Source of the DNA: Dehalococcoidia bacterium
GTDB taxonomy: Bacteria; Chloroflexota; Dehalococcoidia; Lucifugimonadales; SHYT01
Assembly: GCA_009692665.1 (NCBI GenBank)
Contig: SHYT01000009.1
Coordinates: 1-64,000, forward strand
Reading direction: 5' to 3'
DNA: 64,000 nt
The notes beneath the pieces were generated by a model that was not told where the DNA came from, searched no databases, and saw only the letters and a list, made by a program, of their open reading frames with translations. This document shows positions 1 to 9,984 of this stretch, one piece after another. The stretch's first letter is position 1. Each line of letters begins with the position of its first letter. Made by a program: the position numbers and the translations under genes.

Positions 1-133
1 GTGAGAAAGGCTGTGGATACGCACTCCCCGCAGGCATGAGGCGGTATTGTGGGTGTGCTTAGTCCGCATAGCACATCCCTCGGGGCGGCAATTCAGCATT
101 GGCAGGCGGCCTGATCTGCAACAACAAGAATCA

Positions 134-175
134 GAGGCCCGCATGCAGGGAACATTCCGTGCATACGGGCTCCTC
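134..175 (-). terminator. Terminator-like hairpin downstream of the ABM-like gene
   Basis: Near-perfect ~14-bp inverted repeat (gaggcccgcatgca / tgcatacgggctcctc), just 3' of the stop of the 198-521 minus-strand ORF, followed by a T-rich stretch on the minus strand. Confidence 0.45.
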
Positions 176-197
176 TATCGCAGGTATGAGAGGGAGT

Positions 198-521
198 CTA
201 GCGGTTCAGGGGCTGGGGCACATTTCTGGGTGTTCCTATGATTTGCACCAGCTGCTCCATGTGGCCTGGTTCCATGATCAAATGCATGCGCGAGCGAATG
301 GCCACGGTATGATCAAGCGTGGCTCCCCGGTTGGCATCTTCCTCAGAAACCCAGAGGGTAATGCGTCCTATGGTTTCCTTGTCATTGAGCGACTCGAACG
401 AGATGCCCATCACGAACCCTTTTTGTTTGGACAGGAACTCTTCAAGCGCTTCCTGCAAGTGCTCAAGCTCCTTGCGGTTTCCTGGGGTTACCTTCATAAG
501 GGAAATGCGGGCTACTGTCAT
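198..521 (-). CDS. Small dimeric alpha/beta-barrel protein, antibiotic biosynthesis monooxygenase (ABM)-like
   Basis: 107 aa ORF; MTVARISLMKVTPGNRKELEHLQEALEEFLSKQKGFVMGISFESLND resembles ABM/ferredoxin-like barrel proteins. Confidence 0.6.
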   Translation of the reverse strand: MTVARISLMKVTPGNRKELEHLQEALEEFLSKQKGFVMGISFESLNDKETIGRITLWVSEEDANRGATLDHTVAIRSRMHLIMEPGHMEQLVQIIGTPRNVPQPLNR

Positions 522-822
522 AAAGCTGCCTCCTTAGGAATTAAGGCGGTGGTCTGCGTTGGGTGTCGCCAGATAATAAGCTGCGTGGCAGATAGCGTCA
601 AATGGTTTCCGCTTTTGGGATTTCCAAACGCGTCAGCCACTGCGTGCTGGTGTCCAAACCAGAAGCGTAGCAGGGATTCCCGATGGCCAGAGTTCCGCTT
701 AGTTTCAGGAAGCACACCCCGCCAGTCGTGCCTAATGTGACACATACTCGGCATAACATAATACGCCTCCGCCGCGTCGAGACGGCATTCTGCGGTATAC
801 TACAAACAGGTACAGCAATCAC

Positions 823-2580
823 ATGAGGGACCGTATGCCACGCACGTTTCGCCTGGCCCTGGCCCAGATCAACCTCACGGTAGGTGACCTGGAAGGCAAC
901 ACGCGCAAAGTGCTTGACCAGATGCGGCAGGCCAAGGACAAAGGCGCAGGCCTTGTTGCGTTTCCTGAGCTAGCGGTCACCGGCTACCCGCCCGAAGATC
1001 TCGTTCTCAAACCCGCATTCGTCCGCGACAATCTGAGGGCGATGCAGCGTATTGTTGAGGCGTCCCAGGGCATTGGCGTGGTCTTTGGCTTTGTGGATCG
1101 CCAGGGACAGGACGTGTTCAACGCCGCGGCTGTGGCGCAGGACGGCAAGCTGGCAGGCGTCTACCACAAGGTTTTCCTGCCTAACTACGGCGTGTTTGAT
1201 GAAGACCGATACTTCAGGCCTGGCAAGACATGCCCGGTGTTTACTATAAACGGCGTGGCGATTGGCGTGAATATCTGTGAGGACATCTGGTACGCCGCAG
1301 GCCCAACCATGGTGCAGGCGAACGCGGGAGCCGAGCTCATCGTAAACATCAACGGCTCGCCGTTTCACGCGGGTAAGGCGCAGTTCCGTGAGCAAATGCT
1401 GGGCACTCGCGCTAGTGATAATGACGTGTTTGTTGCGTACGTGAACACCGTGGGCGGTCAGGACGACTTGGTGTTCGACGGCGCGAGCATGGTGTTCGAC
1501 GAGAAGGGCAGTCTGGTGGCCCGCGCTGCACAGTTTGAAGACGAGCTTCTCGTGGTGGACTTGGACATCGAAGGAGTATTCCGCCAGCGACTGCGGGATC
1601 CAAGGCTCCGCAAGGAACTGCCTGAATCGTTTAAGACCGTTGCGCCGTCGGTGAGCTACCACGTGTCGGCTTACCAGGAGAAGCAGCATCCTGTGCTGCC
1701 GGCGCCGCAGGTGAAGCCGCTGCTGGACCCGTTGGGCGAGATTTACCACGCGCTGGTGCTTGGCACGCGTGACTACGTGCGGAAAAGCGGCTTTAAGCGT
1801 GTACTGCTGGGCCTGTCCGGCGGCATCGATTCCAGCTTCACGTGCACCGTTGCCGTGGACGCGCTGGGCAAGAGCGGGGTGCTTGGCATCGCCATGCCGT
1901 CGCGCTATTCGTCAGATGGCAGCGTTACGGACGCGAAGGCGGTCGCACACGCGTTGGGTGTTGAGTTGTGGACGATTCCTATTGGACCTGCACATGAGGC
2001 ATACGAGCGTATGCTGGCTGACACGTTCAAGGGCACGAAAGAAGGGGCCGCTGAGCAGAACATTCAGGCGCGCATCCGCGGCAACATTCTTATGGGCGTC
2101 TCCAACAAGTTTGACTGGCTCGTGCTCGCCACCAGCAACAAAAGCGAGGCTTCCATGGGGTACGCCACACTCTACGGCGATATGGCCGGAGGCTTCTCAG
2201 TGATCAAGGACGTGCCTAAGACGCTCGTGTACCAGCTTGCGCGGTGGCGTAATGCGCACGGCACGCCGGCACATCCGATCCCGGACTCCGTGCTGGAGAA
2301 GCCCGCAAGCGCTGAGCTAAAGCCAGGGCAAAAGACGGAAGAGGAACTGCTACCGTTTGCGGTGCTTGACCCGGTGCTGCACGCCTACGTGGAAGAAGAG
2401 CGCACTGTGGAAGAGATGATTGCGATGGGGTTTGACGAGGCAGTGGTAAAACGTGTAGTGCGTGTGGTAGACCGCAACGAGTACAAGCGCAGGCAGGCAG
2501 CGCCGGGTGTGAAGATCACGCCACGGAACTTCGGCAAGGACCGCCGCATGCCGATTGTGAACGGGTATCGGGAATTTTAG
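823..2580 (+). CDS. nadE: Glutamine-dependent NAD+ synthetase
   Basis: 585 aa; N-terminal nitrilase/amidase domain (FPELAVTGYPPEDL, NICEDIWY) and C-terminal synthetase (LLGLSGGIDSS, ATSNKSEASMGYATLYGDMAGGF). Confidence 0.97.
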   Translation: MRDRMPRTFRLALAQINLTVGDLEGNTRKVLDQMRQAKDKGAGLVAFPELAVTGYPPEDLVLKPAFVRDNLRAMQRIVEASQGIGVVFGFVDRQGQDVFNAAAVAQDGKLAGVYHKVFLPNYGVFDEDRYFRPGKTCPVFTINGVAIGVNICEDIWYAAGPTMVQANAGAELIVNINGSPFHAGKAQFREQMLGTRASDNDVFVAYVNTVGGQDDLVFDGASMVFDEKGSLVARAAQFEDELLVVDLDIEGVFRQRLRDPRLRKELPESFKTVAPSVSYHVSAYQEKQHPVLPAPQVKPLLDPLGEIYHALVLGTRDYVRKSGFKRVLLGLSGGIDSSFTCTVAVDALGKSGVLGIAMPSRYSSDGSVTDAKAVAHALGVELWTIPIGPAHEAYERMLADTFKGTKEGAAEQNIQARIRGNILMGVSNKFDWLVLATSNKSEASMGYATLYGDMAGGFSVIKDVPKTLVYQLARWRNAHGTPAHPIPDSVLEKPASAELKPGQKTEEELLPFAVLDPVLHAYVEEERTVEEMIAMGFDEAVVKRVVRVVDRNEYKRRQAAPGVKITPRNFGKDRRMPIVNGYREF

Positions 2581-2597
2581 GTAGCTGCCCTTAGCAG

Positions 2598-2801
2598 CTA
2601 CATCTTCATTTTCCTCTGTCCGCTCAGGTACGCTTCTGGTTCCTTAGAGAACGCCACGCGGCAACCTGGGCCACAGAAGTAGTACATTGTTCCCTTGTGC
2701 TCAAACGTGCCGCCGCCTGGCTTGGTCTTGTCCACCTTCATGTGGCACACAGGGTCCTCAGCTAAATCCTTCTTCCCAAATGAGAGTAACTTACCAACCA
2801 T
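2598..2801 (-). CDS. YHS domain protein
   Basis: MVGKLLSFGKKDLAEDPVCHMKVDKTKPGGGTFEHKGTMYYFCGPGCRVAFSKEPEAYL; typical YHS motif. Confidence 0.85.
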   Translation of the reverse strand: MVGKLLSFGKKDLAEDPVCHMKVDKTKPGGGTFEHKGTMYYFCGPGCRVAFSKEPEAYLSGQRKMKM

Positions 2802-2805
2802 ACGG

Positions 2806-3240
2806 TTACCTCTTTCCTGCTTTGCCTGGGAACTCCGCCAGCACGGGCTGCACAATGTCACGCAGCACGCGCTTCTTACCAGACGTTTCGAACACAAACC
2901 GCTGCAGCAGGCCGATCATGCCCCGCGCCCTAGTGTGCCAGGTGATGGTCCAGCGGGTGCTGCCCGCTTCCTCTTGGAGCACGTCGGTGCGGTCTGCCCA
3001 CTTGGGATTTATGGCCTCCATGCTGCGGCGATTGGGCGGCTCAAAGCTCACACGCCATTCAAGCTCATGTTGCTTATCGTCTCGGAAGACGTACACATTA
3101 TCGATAGAGCGCAGCAGCTCGCCATATTTGGCTGAAGCTTTATCCGTGAGTGACAGCGTGCTGGGATCAAACGCGGCGACGGCGCGGTAGACATCGGTGA
3201 TGTTCCCAGACACTTGCGTTGTGATGGTCAGTTTGCCCAA
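2806..3240 (-). CDS. SRPBCC (START/CoxG-like) family protein
   Basis: 144 aa; polyketide cyclase/SRPBCC-like pattern (GNITDVYRAVAAFD...TRWTITWHTRARGMIGLLQRFVFETSGKKRVLRDIVQPV). Confidence 0.6.
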   Translation of the reverse strand: MGKLTITTQVSGNITDVYRAVAAFDPSTLSLTDKASAKYGELLRSIDNVYVFRDDKQHELEWRVSFEPPNRRSMEAINPKWADRTDVLQEEAGSTRWTITWHTRARGMIGLLQRFVFETSGKKRVLRDIVQPVLAEFPGKAGKR

Positions 3241-3265
3241 GATAGTGCTCCAAAGAGTCGTGGCC

Positions 3266-3961
3266 CTACTCTAGCGTGTGCTTGCACGAGCGGCAAGCAC
3301 ACGCGTGTGTTAGCGGGCGGTTTTTACCCACAACCGATGACCGTCCGTAGAGGAAGCCATTGTTCCCTGATCCCGTGTGGTGGGGATAGCGCTGGCTGCC
3401 ACTGCGTTTTGAAGCCGGGCAGTCGTCTCGGCATGCGGGTGTCCGAATGGGTTGTCGGCGCCGGCGGAGATGACCACGGCGGTGGGTGATATTGCTTGCA
3501 AGAACGCTGGCGGTGCCGACGTGCGGCTCCAAAAGGGGCTGCCACTGCGTGGCGACCAGCACGCCGTCGATAATGCCGAGCGACGCGATGAAGGTGGTCT
3601 GGCCGATGCAGGCGACTTTGACCAGGTCTTCAATGCGGGTGAGCGGGCCGTGCTGCTCCCGGTAGTTGATAATTGCTTGCGCCAGGCTTGGCCCGATGCC
3701 CGGCAGCGTGTCGAGCTCCTGAAGGGAGCCTGTGTTAATGTTGATCAGGCTGCTGGAGGATTGTAATGATGCAGGCGGCCCAGCCTGAACAGTCGTTGGC
3801 GCGGAGGGTGGCGGGAGCACAATCTCCGCGTCAGTTGGATCCTGGCGCCGGACAGCCAGCACAAACACGAACAACAAGGCCATGCCTTGCTGCGCCAGTG
3901 GACGCCAATCGCGGTTGGGGTTCAGGTCTTTCGCTGGCGGCTCTGACGACTGCGTACTCAC
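3266..3961 (-). pseudogene. ComEA helix-hairpin-helix protein joined to an out-of-frame ComEC C-terminal remnant
   Basis: Frame 1: LININTGSLQELDTLPGIGPSLAQAIINYREQHGPLTRIEDLVKV (ComEA HhH). Other frame (3310-3633 ORF): PAFLQAISPTAVVISAGADNPFGHPHAETTARLQNAV...GTMASSTDGHRLWVK (ComEC metallo-beta-lactamase tail). Confidence 0.7.
3274..3304. terminator. Perfect 12-bp inverted repeat (GCGTGTGCTTGC-N7-GCAAGCACACGC)
   Basis: Directly read; lies at the 3' end of the comEA/comEC-like remnant. Confidence 0.5.
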
Positions 3962-3967
3962 GCGCAG

Positions 3968-4480
3968 CTATCCCACTTGGGGGGGGTGCCGGTGCAGCCA
4001 GTCCTGGATGACCTTCCGGTCGCGGGGGTACGCCAGCTCCGGGAGGGCATCAACGGGGAAGAAACGCGTGTCGCGGACTTCATGGCCGTCCGGACGGAGG
4101 GTGCCCCCTGCCAGCTCGGCGTGGTACGCCGCCAGCACGACTGGGGCACCGTGCTCAGAATACAGCCCTATGAAGGCGCCCGTCCGCACTATGAGGCCGG
4201 TTTCCTCAATGGTCTCCCGCTGCACCGCATCTTGCACGATTTCTCCGCGGTTGACGTGGCCTGCCGGAAGTGCCCACAAGCCGATGCCTGGCTCCATATT
4301 GCGCTGTACCAGCAAAACTTGGTCGTTTTGCAGGATGATGGCGGCGGCCACGATTTTGGGGTCGAGGTACACGATGAAGCCGCAGCGCGGGCATCGCGGC
4401 CTGATGTGTCCTTCGACCTCGACGAGTGCCAGTGGGGAGGCGCAACGCGAGCAGAAGCGGTAATCGTGCGGAAGTGCCAT
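3968..4480 (-). CDS. Nudix hydrolase with N-terminal zinc ribbon
   Basis: FCSRCASPL...RPRCPRCGFIVYLDPK ribbon plus Nudix box GHVNRGEIVQDAVQRETIEETGL. Confidence 0.9.
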   Translation of the reverse strand: MALPHDYRFCSRCASPLALVEVEGHIRPRCPRCGFIVYLDPKIVAAAIILQNDQVLLVQRNMEPGIGLWALPAGHVNRGEIVQDAVQRETIEETGLIVRTGAFIGLYSEHGAPVVLAAYHAELAGGTLRPDGHEVRDTRFFPVDALPELAYPRDRKVIQDWLHRHPPQVG

Positions 4481-4659
4481 TGTAGTACCCTCAAGACATT
4501 GCACCAAGCGTACTGCGCTTCTTCCAAAGCTGCTAGCGGGTACGTCACGCTTGTCTCGGTCAGAGAGTCGGCCATAAGGTAAATCATCGGTGTCTTCGTG
4601 CGTGGTGGTGCATGCGCTGGTGTACCATAGATTCAGAGCGTAGGAAAGCGGCGGTGTCC

Positions 4660-4983
4660 ATGGCAATACGTCAAGACGGGCGCACTCCTGACCAGATGCG
4701 TCCTCTCCGCATCACGCCAAACTTTCAGCCCTACGCTGAAGGTTCGGTGCTCATTGAGGCTGGCAACACGAAGGTTCTTTGTGCGGTTTCCGTAGAAGAG
4801 CGGGTGCCACCCTTTCTGCGCGGCGCCGTGAAGGGATGGGTGACTGCCGAATATGGCATGCTGCCTCGCTCCACGGCAACGCGCACACCGCGTGAGACTG
4901 CGCGTGGAGGCCGTACATACGAGATTCAGCGGCTCATTGGCCGTTCATTACGGGCTGTAGTAGACAAGGAGCATCTATGGTAG
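4660..4983 (+). pseudogene. rph: 5'-fragment of ribonuclease PH, truncated at trxB
   Basis: [55 protein letters not shown]...[17 protein letters not shown] is the RNase PH N-terminus; it then ends at KEHLW* inside the trxB ribosome-binding region. Confidence 0.85.
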
Positions 4984-5936
4984 AAAACGTTGTTATCATC
5001 GGCTCAGGCCCGGCGGGGCACACTGCGGCACTATACGCCGCGCGGGCCGAGCTGAAGCCGCTTGTGATCGAGGGTTTTCAGCCCGGCGGGCAGCTCACCA
5101 TCACCACGGAAGTGGAAAACTATCCGGGCTACGCGCATGGCGTGATGGGCCCGGAAATGATGAATATCTTCAAAGAGCAGGCCGGGCGGTTTGGAACACG
5201 TTACATCTTTGGGCAAGTCACAGGAGTGGACTTCTCCAAGCGGCCGTTCAGGATTACGACCGACGACGAAACGTATGCGGCAAAGGCAGTCATTATTGCA
5301 ACCGGGGCGTCCGCCAAGCTCTTGGGCCTGCCAGCCGAGGCTGATCTCATGGGTCGCGGCGTTTCCGCGTGCGCTACGTGTGATGGCTTTTTCTTCAAAG
5401 ATAAGGGGTTAATCGTAGTGGGCGGTGGCGATACCGCTATAGAAGAGGCTATCTTCCTTACGAAGTACGCTACTAAGGTACATATTGTCCACCGACGTGA
5501 TTCGCTTAGGGCGTCCAAGATCATGCAGGAACGCGCATTTGCCAACGCCAAAATCGACTTCATTTGGAATACTACGGTGGAAGATATCCTTGGCGTTCAG
5601 GAGAAGCAGGTCACGGGCGTCGTGCTGAAGGACCACAAGACAGGCACGGTGAGCCGGATGCCGATTGATGGCGTTTTCATTGGCATTGGCCATAAGCCAA
5701 ACAGCGATTTGTTCGTGGGCGAACTGGACATCAACGAGAGTGGTTACATTCTGACGCACGATGGCACGAAGACGAAGATTCCTGGTGTCTTTGCATGCGG
5801 CGATGTGCAGGACTGGACGTACCGGCAGGCCGTCACCGCTGCAGGCTCTGGCTGTATGGCTGCCATTGACGCTGAGCGCTTCTTGGCTGCCGAGGAGCAC
5901 GAGCATGCAGCCAAGGCGAGAGCGGCAAAACGCTAG
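4977..5936 (+). CDS. trxB: Thioredoxin reductase
   Basis: 319 aa; [25 protein letters not shown] redox site, [18 protein letters not shown]. Confidence 0.96.
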   Translation: MVENVVIIGSGPAGHTAALYAARAELKPLVIEGFQPGGQLTITTEVENYPGYAHGVMGPEMMNIFKEQAGRFGTRYIFGQVTGVDFSKRPFRITTDDETYAAKAVIIATGASAKLLGLPAEADLMGRGVSACATCDGFFFKDKGLIVVGGGDTAIEEAIFLTKYATKVHIVHRRDSLRASKIMQERAFANAKIDFIWNTTVEDILGVQEKQVTGVVLKDHKTGTVSRMPIDGVFIGIGHKPNSDLFVGELDINESGYILTHDGTKTKIPGVFACGDVQDWTYRQAVTAAGSGCMAAIDAERFLAAEEHEHAAKARAAKR

Positions 5937-5957
5937 CTCTAAGTTTTCCTGGTTTCG

Positions 5958-6545
5958 CTATGGAGTTATCCGCACGTTTCCCACAGGGTCGGCTTCAAGC
6001 AGCGATATAAATGGGTATCCCATCTCAGTCAACTTTTCGCTTCCGCCCTGGTGGCGGTCTAAAACGCACATCACGACCGACACCTTGCAGCCTTCAGCTT
6101 CAATGGCTTTTACCGCCTGGAGCAAGCTGCCGCCGGTGGAGCATGTATCATCAAGCACCATCACGGGACTGCCCTTGGCAAATGGCCCCTCAACAAGCTT
6201 TCCTGTGCCGTGGTCTTTGATCTGTCCACGTACTAAGAAACCTCTTATCGGAATATTGCGCTTGCTGGCTGCAAAAAGAGCAGCGCCCACAATCGGGTCG
6301 GCGGCTATTGTTGGGCCGCCAACGGCTGCTACTTCGTAGCGCTGAGCGATATCTACCACCACATCGCCGAGCAGTCCGGCACCTCGGGAGTCCAGGCTCA
6401 GCAGTCGCCCATCAAAGTAATAGGAACTGTGCTGGCCGGAGGAAAGGATGAAGTCGCCGAACTTCAGAGCGTCCAAGGATTTTGCCAGGTCAAAAATTGC
6501 CTGGCAGGTCTGGCGGGCGATTGGATTCTTGGAGGATTGCGTCAT
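5958..6545 (-). CDS. pyrE: Orotate phosphoribosyltransferase
   Basis: 195 aa; SSYYFDGRLLSLDSRGAGLLGDVV, PRPP motif VMVLDDTCSTGGSL. Confidence 0.9.
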   Translation of the reverse strand: MTQSSKNPIARQTCQAIFDLAKSLDALKFGDFILSSGQHSSYYFDGRLLSLDSRGAGLLGDVVVDIAQRYEVAAVGGPTIAADPIVGAALFAASKRNIPIRGFLVRGQIKDHGTGKLVEGPFAKGSPVMVLDDTCSTGGSLLQAVKAIEAEGCKVSVVMCVLDRHQGGSEKLTEMGYPFISLLEADPVGNVRITP

Positions 6546-6605
6546 GCCCCTTCTCTTTCAGACAAAGCTGCTCTTTCTTTTGGAAGAAAGTTGGTGGGTC
6601 GTGCC

Positions 6606-7223
6606 CTACCCGCGTGAGCTTGCCGCCGCTCGATACAGTGTATGCGTTCTCATGTAGTTTTCTACTGCTGGGGGCACCCAATACCGTACAGAAATATCAT
6701 GCGCTACTCGCCGTCTAATCTCAGTGCCGCTGATGCCGATGAGCGGCGCGTCGATCACGGTCACGTTCGCCTTGGCGCTCCCCAAGGACCACTCACCGTC
6801 ACGCTGTAGAGAGGCCATGCCGGGTCGACGCACTACTGCAATAGTGCACATCGAGACGAGGCGGTCTGGCGATTTCCAGGCGGGAATTTCCAGAAAGGCG
6901 TCTTGGCCGACGATGAAGAATGATTCCGTCCCCGCCCCGTACAGCTTTTGCAATGCTTCTAATGTATCTACTGAATAGGTTGGCCCCTGACGGTCAATCT
7001 CCACGGAGGACGCTTCAAAGGCAGGGTTGTCCTGAATGGCCAGTCTGACCATTGCAAGCCTGTCGCGCCCGCTGGCGGACGGCTGAGCGGGGCGCAGGTA
7101 GGGATGCCCAGTAGGAATGAAAAGCACCTTCTCCAAATTCATTTGGCTCCGAGCTTCTTCGGCAATAATCAGGTGTCCCAGGTGGATGGGATCAAATGTT
7201 CCGCCAAATACGCCTAGCCGCAC
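6606..7223 (-). CDS. nadD: Nicotinate-nucleotide adenylyltransferase
   Basis: MRLGVFGGTFDPIHLGHLIIAEEA; ISGTEIRRRV. Confidence 0.95.
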   Translation of the reverse strand: MRLGVFGGTFDPIHLGHLIIAEEARSQMNLEKVLFIPTGHPYLRPAQPSASGRDRLAMVRLAIQDNPAFEASSVEIDRQGPTYSVDTLEALQKLYGAGTESFFIVGQDAFLEIPAWKSPDRLVSMCTIAVVRRPGMASLQRDGEWSLGSAKANVTVIDAPLIGISGTEIRRRVAHDISVRYWVPPAVENYMRTHTLYRAAASSRG

Positions 7224-7283
7224 TCATTTGCCTCGCATACCGATTTAGTAGGCGCACGAACTTCACGAGTACTGGGCAGCCAT

Positions 7284-8261
7284 TTAGCTGGGAGCAACCG
7301 TGGGTGTGCAGTCCTGTGGCATAAGCTTGGAGCCGACAAAGTTCCGGTAGCCCCGCATAAATTCCTCTGCAGTCGTAGCTCGCTTGCCTTCCAACTGCAA
7401 ACGATGCACTGCGAGCATGCCATCCCCAGTCACAATACCAATCGGCGAGGGTGCGTCGGCGGGCAGAGCAATAACCCGTCCAGGGGCACCAGAACTGGTA
7501 TTAGGATACACAGCGGCTTCAAGCAGCTTCAGGTTTTTGCCATCCCATGCGGTATATGCACTGGGTGCGGGTTGAGACGCGCGAATCTGCCGCTCTAACA
7601 TTACAGCAGACTTCGTGAAGTCTAATGCAGCGTCCTCGCGTTGGATCATTTTCGTGAACGTTGCCTCAGCATGCTGCTGCATTCTCAATGCAATATCGCC
7701 GGCGACCCAGGGGTCGATAATTGGCAAAAGCATCCGCGTGCCAATGGCGAACAAGCGGCCAGTGAGAGTGCCTGTGGTGTCATCCAGGCGGACTGCCTCT
7801 TCTTGCTGAGCAACGATTGGCCCGGAGTCCATTCCCTCGTCCATGAGAATGAGCGTGACGCCAGTCACTGTATCGCCTTCGAGAATCGTGGTGCGCACTG
7901 GCGTTGGACCACGGTGCCTTGGCAGGAGGGAAGGGTGAATATTCAGACCGCCTCGCGAAGCCACCTCCAGCGCCTGACGGGGAAGAATTTTCCCGTACGC
8001 CGCGACAACCAGTATATCTGGCTTCAAATCTCGGAGCGGTTGCACTGCTTCAGCCTTGCGAAGTGTGACTGGCTGGTGGACCGGGATGCCATGCTTCTCC
8101 GCGAACTGCTTGACGGGGGAGGCTTCCAGATGACGCCCTCTGCCGGCGGGTTTGTCTGGTTGTGTATACGCAGCAAGCACGTGGTGCCCGGCATTCAAGA
8201 GCCCCTGTAGCACTTGCACAGAGGCTTCTGGTGTGCCCATGAACACAACACGTGACGTCAT
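7284..8261 (-). CDS. fmt: Methionyl-tRNA formyltransferase
   Basis: 325 aa; VFMGTPEASVQVLQGLL, NIHPSLLPRHRGPTPV. Confidence 0.95.
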   Translation of the reverse strand: MTSRVVFMGTPEASVQVLQGLLNAGHHVLAAYTQPDKPAGRGRHLEASPVKQFAEKHGIPVHQPVTLRKAEAVQPLRDLKPDILVVAAYGKILPRQALEVASRGGLNIHPSLLPRHRGPTPVRTTILEGDTVTGVTLILMDEGMDSGPIVAQQEEAVRLDDTTGTLTGRLFAIGTRMLLPIIDPWVAGDIALRMQQHAEATFTKMIQREDAALDFTKSAVMLERQIRASQPAPSAYTAWDGKNLKLLEAAVYPNTSSGAPGRVIALPADAPSPIGIVTGDGMLAVHRLQLEGKRATTAEEFMRGYRNFVGSKLMPQDCTPTVAPS

Positions 8262-8530
8262 ACCCTCATTATAGTCGAGAAGATGATTATGCTTCCTTGG
8301 GATTCCGTCGGAAAACCATGTTTATGGAGTTCCTTTTACAACGGCTATACCAACGAACGATTTTCCACGCACCTGAAAATCGCACGAAATTACTCATTAA
8401 TCCCCTTGTTCCTTATTCCCTCCCCCAGTACCCTAAGCCATGTTCTTTAGCAGCGGTAGTAGCGGCTGCGGCAAGCCAAAACTACGGCTCCCCTGGACAA
8501 ATTTCTAGCAGGCCCTCCCGAGGGGATACT

Positions 8531-9880
8531 ATGCCCACGGTTGCTCCGCGCTCGCTCTGGCAGGCTGTGTTGGGCGAACTCCAAGTGCAGATTGCGCGCC
8601 CCAGTTATGAGACCTTTCTTCGTGATACCAGTGCGGTGTCCCTGGAGAACCACCACCTCACTATCAACACGCCCAGTCCGTTTGTTGCGGAGTACCTCCG
8701 GCAGAAGCTGTATCCCCTGGTCAAACAGACTGCGGAACGTGTTGCGAGGGAGCCCATAGAAGTGAGCTTCCAGGTGGCGTCCGAAGCCTATGTGGATGAG
8801 CCTATGGTGGTGACCAGCGCTTCCACCCCATTGCCAAGGCAATTTGGCAGAACTCTGGCCCTCAATCAGCGGTATACCTTTGAAACGTTTATCGTTGGTA
8901 AGTCCAACCAACTGGCGCACGCGGCGGCGCTTGCAGCGGCAACGTACCCAGGGCAGAAATATAACCCGGTCTTCCTTTACTCAGGCGTTGGGCTGGGAAA
9001 GACACACTTGCTCCATGCGGTAGCGCATCGTGCGCTGGCACATGGGCTTTCGGTGCTCTATATGAGCGCCGAGCAGTTCACAAACGAGTTTATTAACTCC
9101 ATCCGTGAGGGGCGGACCGCAGAATTCAATGCACGCTTCAACGAGACTGATGTACTGCTCATGGACGACGTGTACTCACTGGCAGGGAAAGATCAGACGC
9201 AGGAGCGGTTCTTCCACCTCTTCAATGAGATGCATCAGAGCAACCGGCAAATCGTACTCACCAGCGACCGGCCAGCCCAGGCGCTCACCTCACTACTTGA
9301 CCGGCTACGATCGCGGTTTAGCATGGGGCTCACAGGTGACATTCAGACTCCGGACCTGGAAACGCGGGTTGCAATTTTGCGATCAAAGGCGGAGCAGCAG
9401 CAGGTTTCTGTCCCGGATGATGTGCTGATGATGCTGGCCCGCAAGGTTCAGCGGAGCGTGCGCGATTTGGAAGGCAATTTCCATCGTGTGTTGGCGCTGG
9501 CGGAGCTGACAGGCCGGCCGATCTCCAAAGACCTGGTCGTTCAGGCACTTGCGCCGTTGGACGCGCGGCAGGAGCGCGAGATACCTGCGCCGGAAGAACT
9601 GCTCGGCGTTGTGGCGCGGCACTACAGTGCCACCCCGGAAGCGCTGCGTGGTCCCAGCCGGGAGAAGAAAGTGGCTCTGGCGCGGCACGTTGCGATGTTG
9701 CTGCTGCATCAGGAAGCAGGGCTCACACTATCCCAAGTCGGCAGGTTCATGGGCGGGCGGGACCATAGCACAGTTGACCACGCGTGCAAGAAAATAGAAC
9801 TGCTTTCCAATACCGAGGCTGGTTTGCGGCTTGATCTCGTTGCACTTCGCGAGGCGCTCCAAAAGTCCAGCGCTGCGTAG
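8531..9880 (+). CDS. dnaA: Chromosomal replication initiator DnaA
   Basis: LWQAVLGELQVQIARPSYETFLRDT, Walker A SGVGLGKTHLLHAV, MGGRDHSTVDHACKKIE; ATG at 8531 chosen over the longer ORF start. Confidence 0.95.
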   Translation: MPTVAPRSLWQAVLGELQVQIARPSYETFLRDTSAVSLENHHLTINTPSPFVAEYLRQKLYPLVKQTAERVAREPIEVSFQVASEAYVDEPMVVTSASTPLPRQFGRTLALNQRYTFETFIVGKSNQLAHAAALAAATYPGQKYNPVFLYSGVGLGKTHLLHAVAHRALAHGLSVLYMSAEQFTNEFINSIREGRTAEFNARFNETDVLLMDDVYSLAGKDQTQERFFHLFNEMHQSNRQIVLTSDRPAQALTSLLDRLRSRFSMGLTGDIQTPDLETRVAILRSKAEQQQVSVPDDVLMMLARKVQRSVRDLEGNFHRVLALAELTGRPISKDLVVQALAPLDARQEREIPAPEELLGVVARHYSATPEALRGPSREKKVALARHVAMLLLHQEAGLTLSQVGRFMGGRDHSTVDHACKKIELLSNTEAGLRLDLVALREALQKSSAA

Positions 9881-9984
9881 TCCACTGCTAATCACTAGTT
9901 CTCCACAGGGTTTCCTCAAAAGTAGGGGTGGACTTCAACACCTACCCCTTGGTGTGGGTTCAGTCCGCGGAAAACTACTGATAT

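Noticed and set aside
99-740. 213-aa plus-strand ORF at the window start
   Set aside because: Antisense to the ABM-like gene with no recognisable protein features.
8252-8530. N-terminal extension of DnaA from the ORF track
   Set aside because: DnaA domain I begins right after ATG 8531; the upstream translation (MTSYPHYSREDDYASLGF...) has no homology features and overlaps fmt divergently.
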